A stretch of 9,616 nt of DNA, from positions 1-9,616 of the forward strand of contig JAKARZ010000066.1 in the NCBI GenBank assembly GCA_021828405.1, read 5' to 3'. The position numbers and the translations under genes are program-made. This document shows positions 1 through 5,805 of the stretch, piece by piece. This stretch comes from Bacillota bacterium (GTDB lineage: Bacteria; Bacillota_E; Sulfobacillia; Sulfobacillales; JAIMBI01). The notes below the pieces were generated by a model. That model searched no databases. It was not told where the DNA came from and was given only the letters and a program-made list of their open reading frames with translations. The stretch's first letter is position 1; every line of letters begins with the position of its first letter.

Positions 1-306
1 AGCATTTTGGCTTGGCGGCGTATCATGCGGCCGTGACCCGATAGGTACTACACGACCGGGACCGGCACCCCGCGCCGGGCATGGTGTCCCCGCCACGCGC
101 GGGCTCAACTGCGAAAGTACCGCTAGGCCTGGGTGCTGGTCGACGCGTGGCGGATTACCCCGGCGGTTCCCTGTGCCCATCCTTCGGAGGCGGTCATCTC
201 GGCCTCTCTCTGCCCAGAAGTCCCCAGTGCTGCAAACACGTCCTTGGTGGGTCGACCAAACGAATGATAGCAAGCCGCGGCGACTCACCGTGGCTGTATC
301 GGCGGA
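1..306. other. No intact gene; flank downstream of fic
   Basis: No reading frame here has a ribosome binding site and recognisable protein features. The plus-strand frame starting near 81 overlaps the fic gene in antisense and reads as low-complexity Arg/Pro/Gly/Ser sequence, as expected for a high-GC shadow frame. The only suggestive content is a short minus-strand peptide resembling a transposase N-terminus, listed separately. No convincing terminator for fic is visible: a 5-bp inverted repeat (TTGGT/ACCAA at 244-259) is too short to call. Confidence 0.6.
123..275 (-). pseudogene. Possible remnant of an IS1182-like transposase N-terminus
   Basis: Read on the minus strand from about 275 down to a TAG at 125-123, the frame gives a peptide containing GRPTKDVFAALGT, followed by a weaker match around AEMTASEG. 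From memory, GRPTK-(D/E)-x-x-x-x-LG followed by a segment ending in (D/E)MTDEE is typical of the N-terminal region of some IS1182-type (DUF772-containing) transposases. There is no start codon, no ribosome binding site and no downstream catalytic domain, and after about 13 residues the similarity is poor. If real, this is a decayed fragment of an older mobile element next to fic. It could equally be a chance resemblance. Confidence 0.27.
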
Positions 307-1026
307 TCAAGATGACCGATAGGAATCGGGCGCATAGCTCAGAAGCAGATCGCCCATCTCTCGCCCGTCCGCCTGGTCGTAAAAGCGCAGCATGGCCTCG
401 TTGAATTCACGTCGGGCGCGCGCCGGCACGCTCAGCGCATCCAATCCCGCCTGCATGAGCACGCCGTTCATCATGAGGCGGGCAGTGCGCTTGTTGCCAT
501 CCCAAAAGAATTGGTGGTACGCGCCAAACAGAAAGAAGTTGAGCGCACGATGTACGGGGTGCGCAAATTCCTGCAGGGCCGTGATGCCCTGGGCGAACCG
601 TTCACCGAGGGTATCCGCACGAGTGGCCGTGTACGTGGTCGTGCCGGCCACCTCGACCGAGCCGGTCCGGAAGGTGCCCCACGCCAGTGCTTCCTCTGCC
701 GCGACCAGGCGATGGAGCGCGCAGTAGCGATCCTGGGACAACGTGAACTGGCCCCCCAGCACCGTGTCTAGCAGCGCATCCCATGCTGCACGGAGGTTTA
801 AGATGAGCCGCTGGTCCTCCAGGCGATGCCCGCCAACCGTCACACCGTCCAGCAACGTCTGCACTTCGGGAAACGTGTAGGGGCTACCCTCCAAATGCGC
901 CGCGTCAAAGACGAGGCCCACCAAGATTTTCTTGGCGCGGAACACCACCCGGCGTACGTCAGGTACCGGCGGCACAGGCAACGCGACCGGACAGGCTGGC
1001 ACGAACCCGAGCGCATTTTCCACCAT
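307..1026 (-). CDS. Compact Fic-fold protein with atypical active-site motif
   Basis: Predicted Fic-domain protein of 239 residues. The family normally transfers AMP (or another phosphate-containing group) from a nucleotide to a protein target in the cytoplasm. The Fic core lies at about residues 140-195, with the loop QFFWDGNKRTAR at 172-183. Aligned to the canonical HPFx(D/E)GNGRxxR, D176, G177, N178, R180 and R183 match, but Gln172 occupies the catalytic-His register and Lys179 replaces the second Gly. A nearby His171 is one residue out of register. Near the N-terminus, HLEGSPYTFPEV (44-55) resembles the self-inhibitory segment (S/T)xxxE(G/N): Glu46 and Gly47 are present, with Ala42 at the Ser/Thr position. 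The ATG at 1026 follows AGGAG with a 6-nt spacer. The usual ~360-residue relatives carry extra domains that are absent here. No antitoxin-like partner gene is adjacent. Fic fold is confident; biochemical activity is uncertain. Confidence 0.85.
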   Translation of the reverse strand: MVENALGFVPACPVALPVPPVPDVRRVVFRAKKILVGLVFDAAHLEGSPYTFPEVQTLLDGVTVGGHRLEDQRLILNLRAAWDALLDTVLGGQFTLSQDRYCALHRLVAAEEALAWGTFRTGSVEVAGTTTYTATRADTLGERFAQGITALQEFAHPVHRALNFFLFGAYHQFFWDGNKRTARLMMNGVLMQAGLDALSVPARARREFNEAMLRFYDQADGREMGDLLLSYAPDSYRSS

Positions 1027-1658
1027 TCATCTCTCCTGACAACACTTATGCGGGTAACCCACCCCAGTTAAGCAACGCCATGCCCACCGGGAAGAGGTGC
1101 CTCGCCGATGCTTATGACTTCCAGCCCATTGTACCGTGTCGCTGAACGTGGCCGCCGATCCCACCCGACCCCATGCTTCGTCGTGAGGGCCGTCCGCAGG
1201 GCACGAAAGTCCCCGACGCGGTGTCGATGCTGGGCAGTCGTTTGTCGCCGCCGTGAGCCTGTCGGCTCCTGATCGCCGTCATGCGGTACCGGGCGGCCGA
1301 ACGGCGCAGAACCTCGCTCGGGGAGCGGCGGTGACCATCCTCGCCGCCTGCTGTGCGTCGGTCTCCACGTGACTTTACGCTCCAGATCGCATGGGCGGGC
1401 GGTGTGCACGGATCCTGTGGTCTGAGTCGCACGCGGTTCCGACGTCCCGCGACCGAGGACCTTGCGCAGGGTACCGCGCTTGTCGAGAATCACGCGGGCG
1501 AGCGCGCCGCGGCGGCGGAGCAGACGCCCCCCAGAGCGGCCTCACGCCATCCCGAGGCCGACGGTGGATGGTGGGTGCCCACGCGTGCAGGACCGCCGGC
1601 AGCCCGAGCAGTCCACCTGATGGGTGAGGACCGGTCGAGACCTAACATCTGCAGGTTG
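1027..1658. other. Gene-poor region between fic and the insertion sequence
   Basis: About 630 bases without a supportable gene. A minus-strand open frame (1493 to 1068) begins at a GTG with no ribosome binding site and gives a basic, low-complexity peptide that I do not recognise. The overlapping frames look the same. A TACAAT on the minus strand (1133-1128), about 100 bp upstream of fic, could be a -10 box but has no good -35. A GGGTAACCC palindrome at 1051-1059 lies just upstream of the fic ribosome binding site. If the tnpB guide RNA is made, its guide segment would be read from the minus strand immediately left of about 1660. Confidence 0.55.
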
Positions 1659-1659
1659 C

Positions 1660-1890
1660 TGACGCACTCCCACGGCTAAAGCCGTGGGGTTCTACCGGAG
1701 GACCCCACCTCTGCCTTTGCCCGGCTCTCCTGGCCCCACGGCCCCCGTACAACGTCCGGGCCCTCAGCGAGGCAGCTGCCACGATTTCCGACCGTGGCTC
1801 CGGCTTTTGCCGCGACGGACTCCGACCCGAAACCCAAGAGTCGAGCCTCTTTGAGCCCCAGGGTGGTCGGAGCGAATGCTCCGACCCCTT
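1660..1890 (-). ncRNA. Predicted omegaRNA (TnpB guide RNA scaffold) overlapping the tnpB 3' end
   Basis: TnpB nucleases of IS605 elements use an RNA transcribed from the 3' end of tnpB through the right end of the element, with a guide supplied by the flanking DNA. In the matching place here there are three inverted repeats: a 9-bp stem with GAAT-type loop (1865-1873 with 1878-1886), a 6-bp stem (1778-1783 with 1793-1798), and the 8-bp right-end hairpin (1669-1676 with 1681-1688), which contains the tnpB stop codon. The 5' limit is a guess set at the outermost hairpin. The expected guide would begin at about 1659 on the minus strand, GCAACCTGCAGATGTTAGG if the boundary is right. Structure is seen; function is inferred from the family. 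Confidence 0.55.
1669..1688 (-). repeat. Right-end hairpin of the insertion sequence
   Basis: A perfect 8-bp stem with a 4-nt loop (CCCACGGC, TAAA, GCCGTGGG on the plus strand). It contains the TAG stop of tnpB at 1678-1676. In IS200/IS605 elements such subterminal hairpins are the structures bound by TnpA on single-stranded DNA. Its geometry (8-bp stem, 4-nt loop) equals that of the left-end hairpin at 3779-3798, although the sequences differ. Confidence 0.8.
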
Positions 1891-3319
1891 GCCCGTTGGT
1901 TTCGGCCTGCAACCGCTCGAACGCCGCGCGCAGGAGGTCGTCCCCACCCGGCGAGGCTTCCGCGGCCCGGCCCGCGTTCAGGCGGTATTCCATGTTGCCA
2001 TCCTCGCGTGCCACCGACTCGACGAACCGAGCCAGATAGGCGCTGTAGAGGTCGCGCTGGGCCACCGCGCCGCAGGCCGGGCAGCGGTGCCAACGCTGGG
2101 AGAGACGCTTCTTCTCCCGGTAGCCGCAGTGGCAGACTTGGGAAAGGGCGGTGGTCCGAGTCGGGAAGGCGATCGCGGTGCCGCCGGTGCTTTCAGCCTT
2201 GCGGAGCAGCTCTCTGAAGAACCTTCCTGGAGCGCGGAACCCCACCGATCTTCCGAAACGCTTCTGCCACCCCTTTATCGAAACGTCCTCATGGAGGAAC
2301 ACATTCCCAAGGGCCAGGACACGGTTGCAAAGGTTGCCGTGCAGGGACTTGCGATGTGCCGCCTGCCTACGGTGCAGGTCGGCAAACCTCGTTTGCGTGC
2401 CCTCCATCCCGTGTGAGACCTTCCAGGTCTTCGGCCCCTTCTTGATCCTGCCGTTCGAATTGTAGTTCTGCGGGTTGTTGGCTCGCTGCTGCCGGTCCAG
2501 GTGCCCCTGCAAGCGTCGGATCTCCCGCTGCTTCCGTTGCAGTTCCCGGCAAAATGGCTCGAGGAGCGCATGTTCTGCTCCCACGGCAGCGATGGTGGAA
2601 GGTCCGGCGTCCAACCCGACCGTCCCCGTTCCCAGTGGGTGCTTCGGGGAGCCGTCCGCGTTTAGCTTGCGGTAGAGCTCGCCCTCAAGGACGAGTTGCG
2701 CCCAGAAACGGTTCTGCCCGTTCACCTGGCGGCGTACCAGCCGCACGTACTTCACAGGGCAGGACAACCCGTGGACAACCACAGGGTCTCGTCCATCGAT
2801 GACGGTGGGAAGGACGAGCCCCGTCCATTCGACGGCGCCGCCGCGCCAGCGGATGCCGGTCGCGTTGGACTTCCCCTCGAGGGTGTCCATCTGGTTCTTC
2901 CCCTTGAAGCGAACGCGCCGGGCCTGTTCCAGCGCCACGCGCTTCTGGGCACCGAAGGCGCGCGTGGCCAGCTTCTGCGCCGTGAAGGCGTCCAGGTGCG
3001 CCTCGAGCCAGCCGTGGCGGATCTCAAGGGCATACCTCTGCAGGTCGTAGTCGGAGAAACCATGGGCGCTCCAGGATTCGGAAATGACCTTAGCCCTGGC
3101 CTTGCGCTCCTCTTCGCTGCTGCGGGACATTTGCAGGGCGTCCCGATAGGCCCTGGACTGCCGCACCAAGTTCCAGCGCCGTCTAGCCTCACCCAGGCAG
3201 GCGTTGTAGATCTGCCTGCCGGCCTCGAGCCGGGCCAGGAGAACCCGCTGGGCCTTCCGATCCACGCGCAGCGACAGTTCAAGGACGAAGGAGAGGGCCT
3301 TCACCTTGCCCATCACCAC
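1676..3319 (-). CDS. tnpB: TnpB, RNA-guided RuvC-like nuclease of IS605 family
   Basis: TnpB (OrfB) proteins are compact RNA-guided DNA endonucleases, ancestral to Cas12, that use a right-end-derived RNA and cut next to a short target-adjacent motif. This 547-residue protein has an N-terminal helical part (about 1-140), a first RuvC motif GTVGLDAGPS with Asp237, a second with Glu344 (FLHEDVSIKG), a zinc ribbon with Cys396, Cys398, Cys413 and Cys416, and a third RuvC motif RDLYSAY with Asp423. All three catalytic acids and four cysteines are present. About 120 residues follow the last motif; this low-complexity tail is encoded by DNA that probably also specifies the guide RNA. Typical TnpBs are about 370-450 residues, so both N-terminal and tail regions are long. 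The GTG at 3319 directly abuts the tnpA stop. An ATG at 3313, behind GGGGGTGAG, is an equally good start and would remove two residues. No frameshift or internal stop is seen. Confidence 0.93.
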   Translation of the reverse strand: MVMGKVKALSFVLELSLRVDRKAQRVLLARLEAGRQIYNACLGEARRRWNLVRQSRAYRDALQMSRSSEEERKARAKVISESWSAHGFSDYDLQRYALEIRHGWLEAHLDAFTAQKLATRAFGAQKRVALEQARRVRFKGKNQMDTLEGKSNATGIRWRGGAVEWTGLVLPTVIDGRDPVVVHGLSCPVKYVRLVRRQVNGQNRFWAQLVLEGELYRKLNADGSPKHPLGTGTVGLDAGPSTIAAVGAEHALLEPFCRELQRKQREIRRLQGHLDRQQRANNPQNYNSNGRIKKGPKTWKVSHGMEGTQTRFADLHRRQAAHRKSLHGNLCNRVLALGNVFLHEDVSIKGWQKRFGRSVGFRAPGRFFRELLRKAESTGGTAIAFPTRTTALSQVCHCGYREKKRLSQRWHRCPACGAVAQRDLYSAYLARFVESVAREDGNMEYRLNAGRAAEASPGGDDLLRAAFERLQAETNGQGVGAFAPTTLGLKEARLLGFGSESVAAKAGATVGNRGSCLAEGPDVVRGPWGQESRAKAEVGSSGRTPRL

Positions 3320-3726
3320 TCACCCCCGTCGCTTCTGCTCCTCGATGTGGCGCTTCACCGTCTCGCTGCTGACGTCGCCTGCGGTGCTGACGAAGTAGGA
3401 TCTGGTCCACAGGCTTCTTAACCGTCGGAGAGGGGGGAACTCCTGTCTCAACCTTCGCGAGGTATACCCCTTGATCTTGGCCAGCAGCATTGCAGGACTG
3501 TGGGACTGTGGGTGGAGAGAGCATTCAGGAAGAGATGGCAGTGATCTGGCATGACTTCCAGCGCCACGATACCACAGTCCAGGTCCTTGGCGACGTCGCC
3601 GATGATCTGTTTCAGCCTCTCAGCCACCTGGCCGACCAGCACTCGCCGTCTGTACCGAGAACAGAAAACGAAGTGGTAGTGGATCAACGAGACTGGGGTT
3701 GCCGTACGCCGGTACTCTTGTCCCAC
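3320..3726 (-). pseudogene. tnpA: tnpA, IS200/IS605 Y1 transposase, frameshifted and lacking catalytic Tyr
   Basis: TnpA is the HUH/Y1 single-strand transposase that cuts and rejoins the element's ends. The first frame starts at GTG 3726 (MGQEYRRTATP) and runs through the HUH motif PDHCHLFLNA, with His62 and His64, then leaves the family sequence after STHSP and stops near 3448. The rest of the family sequence continues in another frame: AMLLAKIKGYTSRRL, SLWTRSYFVSTAGDV and VKRHIEEQKRRG, ending at TGA 3322-3320. The frames are joined exactly if one copy of an 8-bp tandem duplication at 3495-3512 is removed, giving a 132-residue protein of normal family length. In addition, the family's nucleophilic tyrosine (as in QKYIESQ, Tyr132 of ISDra2 TnpA) is His here (CAC at 3349-3347). 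The gene therefore carries two independent inactivating changes. No strong ribosome binding site precedes the GTG. Confidence 0.92.
3495..3512 (-). repeat. 8-bp tandem duplication that breaks tnpA
   Basis: On the plus strand, GGACTGTG is followed immediately by GGACTGTG and then GG, that is two and a quarter copies of an 8-bp unit. Deleting one unit restores a single uninterrupted TnpA reading frame with the family-typical sequence HSPAMLLAKIKGYTSRR across the junction. This identifies the duplication as the frameshifting mutation, of the kind produced by replication slippage. Confidence 0.9.
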
Positions 3727-3732
3727 AGGAAG

Positions 3733-3761
3733 AGTATACCTTGGCTGTTCGAACCTTGGAA
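3733..3761 (-). promoter_or_regulatory. Weak candidate promoter of tnpA
   Basis: On the minus strand a TATACT (3738-3733) lies 17 bp downstream of TTCCAA (3761-3756). The -10 box matches 5 of 6 consensus bases, the -35 only 3 of 6. The -10 box ends just 6 nt before the GTG start of tnpA, so transcription from it would give a nearly leaderless message. This fits the lack of a ribosome binding site but remains tentative. Confidence 0.25.
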
Positions 3762-3778
3762 CCCGGAACGCGCTTCAT

Positions 3779-3798
3779 CCCACCCCTGAAGGGGTGGG
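3779..3798 (-). repeat. Left-end hairpin of the insertion sequence
   Basis: A perfect 8-bp stem with a 4-nt loop (CCCACCCC, TGAA, GGGGTGGG on the plus strand), flanked by GCGC on both sides (3770-3773 and 3804-3807), which could extend the fold. This is the typical subterminal structure of an IS200/IS605 left end. The minus-strand tetramer TTAC at 3820-3817 lies just outside it, as expected for a target of the IS608 type. Confidence 0.8.
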
Positions 3799-3820
3799 CT
3801 TTCGCGCTAGGCTGTTGTAA

Positions 3821-4168
3821 CAAGCTTCCCCGTGGATCGCTTCCCGGGGACCCTCGCGGCCGAGGCGGGACACGTGACCAGACGGGGGCCGTCTGCCGAA
3901 GGTCTTGTGCCACCGCACCGTGCATCACGTTCGACCAGGGAATGGTCTGTCCTGCGGCTGACGACAACGACGTTTGGGGAGTGCCGACACGCGATGATGG
4001 GTCGGACGACCGCGACCTGAGGGCCGACGGACCCAACTTCGTTGACAAGACAGGGACTCGCGGAGAGAGCCCCGAATATTCCGCCGAGACGCATCGCGAC
4101 CCATCGGCATCCCCAGCAGTCCCCGAGCGGCAAGCGAACCCGAGGGCTGTATCTCGACACTTGCAGAC
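3821..4168. other. Upstream region of the acyl-CoA synthetase gene, no gene seen
   Basis: About 350 bases between the insertion sequence and the ribosome binding site of the acyl-CoA synthetase. The synthetase frame is open back to 4042, but the stretch before 4183 shows no family similarity and reads as Arg/Pro-rich filler, so it is treated as untranslated. A perfect -35-like TTGACA occurs at 4042-4047, but no -10-like hexamer lies 16-18 bp downstream. No other structure is convincing. Confidence 0.55.
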
Positions 4169-4175
4169 AAGGAGG
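4169..4175 (+). promoter_or_regulatory. Ribosome binding site that decides a TTG start
   Basis: AAGGAGG, a complete match to the anti-Shine-Dalgarno core, is followed by a 7-nt spacer (CGACGGG) and then TTG at 4183-4185, which is in frame with the acyl-CoA synthetase. No ATG or GTG start with a comparable site is nearby, so translation very probably begins at this TTG. Confidence 0.85.
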
Positions 4176-4182
4176 CGACGGG

Positions 4183-5793
4183 TTGGAGAGTCCAGACCTG
4201 GCGAAGAAGGCCGCAGCGCGGATCGGCCGCAATACGCTGGGAGATTTACTGTCGCGATCAGCGCGGCGGGACCCACACAAGGTAGCCGTCATCTACCGCA
4301 GCACCACCCTCGACTACGCGGCGTGGAACCAACGGGTCAACGGCATGGCTCACGGACTGCGGGCGATCGGTCTGCGGGCGCGGGACCACGTGGCCGTGGT
4401 CAGCCGCAATTCGCTCAGCTTTGCGACGCTCGTATTTGCCGTCGCTCGGTTGGGGGCGGTGTTGGTGCCGCTGAATTGGGCCTTGGCAGAAGGAGAACTG
4501 CACGATTTGCTGGTCCGCGGGGATGCCGTGGCGGTGGCCGCGCAAGCGGAATTCGTGGACCTCGTGGATGCGGCGGCCGCGGGGACTCGCGCGGTGCAGC
4601 TCAAACTCACGATGGATGGCGATGGAGACCCTGGCACCGACCTCTCGTCGTGGCGCTCGCTTGCGGACCTGACGACAGAGGACGACGAAGCGCTGGAGGC
4701 AGAGGTGACGGACGACGATGTGGCCCAGATTCTTTTCACCAGCGGAACGGAAGCGCGGCCCAAGGGCGTGATGCTGACCCACCGAGCCGTCATCGACGAG
4801 AGTGTCAGCATCATGCTCGCCGCCGATTTTAGGTCCGCCGATGTCGTGCTCCACGCGTTGCCGTTCTACCACAGTGCGCAGTTGAACGCCTTCTTGATCC
4901 CCTTTACCTATCTCGGGGCCACGTCGGTCATCTTGGACCGACTGACGCCGGACGCCATCTTGGATCACGTGCATCGGTATGGGGTGACGGAATTCTTTGG
5001 ACCCCCAACGGTGTGGATCGCCTTGCTTCGATCCCCCCGATTCGACCCGGGCCAGCTGACCTCCCTGACCAAAGCGGTCACCGGGGCCGCCGTGACGCCA
5101 CTGGAGATTTTGGCCGAATTGCAACGCCGACTGCCCTGGATGGGGGTGTACAACCTCTACGGACTGACCGAGGTCGGACCCTTTGCGCTGGGGCTGCCCC
5201 CGGAGCAGCAGGCCGTGCGGCCTGGATCGGTGGGACGCCCCGGAATCAACGTCGAGGTGGCCATTCTGCGCGAAGATGGGGCGATGGCCGATCCGGATGA
5301 AGAGGGCGAGATTGTGCTCAGGTGCAGTCACGCCACCCGCGGGTACTACCGCGATCCCGAGCACACGAACGCGCTGTTTGAAGGGGGATGGCTGCACACC
5401 GGAGATGTTGGCATTATGGATGCCGACGGATACGTGACGGTCGTGGACCGGAAGAAAGACGTCATCAAGAGCGGCGGGGTGAACATCTCCAGTCGGGAGG
5501 TGGAAGACGTGCTGTACCGGCATGCGGGGGTGGAGGAATGTGCGGTCATCGGAGTCCCGCACCCCTATTGGATAGAAGCGGTGGTGGCGGTCGTTAAGGC
5601 CCGCTTAGGCGCAAACCCCACGGATGAGGACCTCATCCAGTTCTGTCGGTCCCGGTTAGCGTCGTTCAAAGTGCCGAAGGCCATCGTGTTCCGGGAGGAT
5701 CTCCCGAAGAATCCGAGCGGCAAGATCCTAAAGCGCCAGTTGCGGGGAGAGATCGAGCCGTTTGTCGAAGCCCCTGGAAATGCGCCGAACTGA
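4183..5793 (+). CDS. Acyl-CoA synthetase (AMP-forming), FadD-like
   Basis: Class I adenylate-forming enzyme, predicted to activate a carboxylic or fatty acid to acyl-AMP and then acyl-CoA in the cytoplasm. From the TTG start it has 536 residues, normal for the family. Motifs in order: phosphate-binding loop TSGTEARPKGV (186-196, Lys194), YGLTE (326-330), TGD with Asp408, hinge region VDRKKD with Arg423, and NPSGKILKR with the C-terminal catalytic Lys514. All expected catalytic residues are present. The segment GVPHPYWIEAVVAVV is typical of medium- and long-chain acyl-CoA synthetases, but chain length cannot be read from the sequence; an aryl or short-chain acid remains possible. No co-oriented gene follows closely, so it looks monocistronic. 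The N-terminal segment encoded upstream of 4183 is excluded because of the ideal ribosome binding site and the lack of family sequence there. Confidence 0.92.
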   Translation: MESPDLAKKAAARIGRNTLGDLLSRSARRDPHKVAVIYRSTTLDYAAWNQRVNGMAHGLRAIGLRARDHVAVVSRNSLSFATLVFAVARLGAVLVPLNWALAEGELHDLLVRGDAVAVAAQAEFVDLVDAAAAGTRAVQLKLTMDGDGDPGTDLSSWRSLADLTTEDDEALEAEVTDDDVAQILFTSGTEARPKGVMLTHRAVIDESVSIMLAADFRSADVVLHALPFYHSAQLNAFLIPFTYLGATSVILDRLTPDAILDHVHRYGVTEFFGPPTVWIALLRSPRFDPGQLTSLTKAVTGAAVTPLEILAELQRRLPWMGVYNLYGLTEVGPFALGLPPEQQAVRPGSVGRPGINVEVAILREDGAMADPDEEGEIVLRCSHATRGYYRDPEHTNALFEGGWLHTGDVGIMDADGYVTVVDRKKDVIKSGGVNISSREVEDVLYRHAGVEECAVIGVPHPYWIEAVVAVVKARLGANPTDEDLIQFCRSRLASFKVPKAIVFREDLPKNPSGKILKRQLRGEIEPFVEAPGNAPN

Positions 5794-5805
5794 TTTTCGG
5801 CGCAT
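5780..5805 (+). terminator. 10-bp inverted repeat over the acyl-CoA synthetase stop codon
   Basis: ATGCGCCGAA (5780-5789) pairs perfectly with TTCGGCGCAT (5796-5805), with a 6-nt loop that contains the TGA stop (5791-5793). There is no T tract after it, so it is not a classic intrinsic terminator. It may end or protect the 3' end of the transcript, since this is the only strong inverted repeat close to the gene end. Palindrome is certain; role is inferred. Confidence 0.5.

Larger units (their letters stand above)
1659..3816 (-). mobile_element. IS200/IS605-family insertion sequence with dead tnpA and intact tnpB
   Basis: Reading on the minus strand, the order is left-end hairpin (3798-3779), tnpA remnant, tnpB, right-end hairpin (1688-1669), the standard IS605 layout. 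There are no terminal inverted repeats or target duplications, as expected for single-strand Y1 transposition. The left boundary is placed just after the minus-strand tetramer TTAC (3820-3817), which matches the TTAC target recognised by IS608-type elements. The right boundary is placed near the minus-strand sequence GTCAGCAA (1663-1656) following the right hairpin. Exact ends are uncertain by several bases. The single-strand peel-and-paste mechanism is known for the family. The tnpA defects imply the copy cannot move on its own, although a related TnpA elsewhere in the genome could still act on the ends. Confidence 0.88.

Noticed and set aside
1068..1493. 141-residue minus-strand open frame between fic and the insertion sequence
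   Set aside because: Starts at a GTG without ribosome binding site, and the sequence after the first 20 residues is low-complexity; no family recognised.
2696..3421. 241-residue plus-strand open frame antisense to tnpB
   Set aside because: Lies opposite the well-supported tnpB, has no ribosome binding site and no family features.
4042..4047. Perfect TTGACA as a -35 box for the acyl-CoA synthetase
   Set aside because: No -10-like hexamer lies 16-18 bp downstream (GAGAGC there); AATATT comes too late at 27 bp. One hexamer alone is not enough.
3620..4292. Minus-strand open frames upstream of the acyl-CoA synthetase, running into the insertion sequence's left end
   Set aside because: They cross the element boundary and overlap tnpA in another frame, with no recognisable protein sequence.
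4258..5562. 434-residue minus-strand open frame antisense to the acyl-CoA synthetase
   Set aside because: It mirrors a real gene with all catalytic motifs. The antisense peptide is His/Arg/Gly-rich with no recognisable domain and no ribosome binding site: a high-GC shadow.
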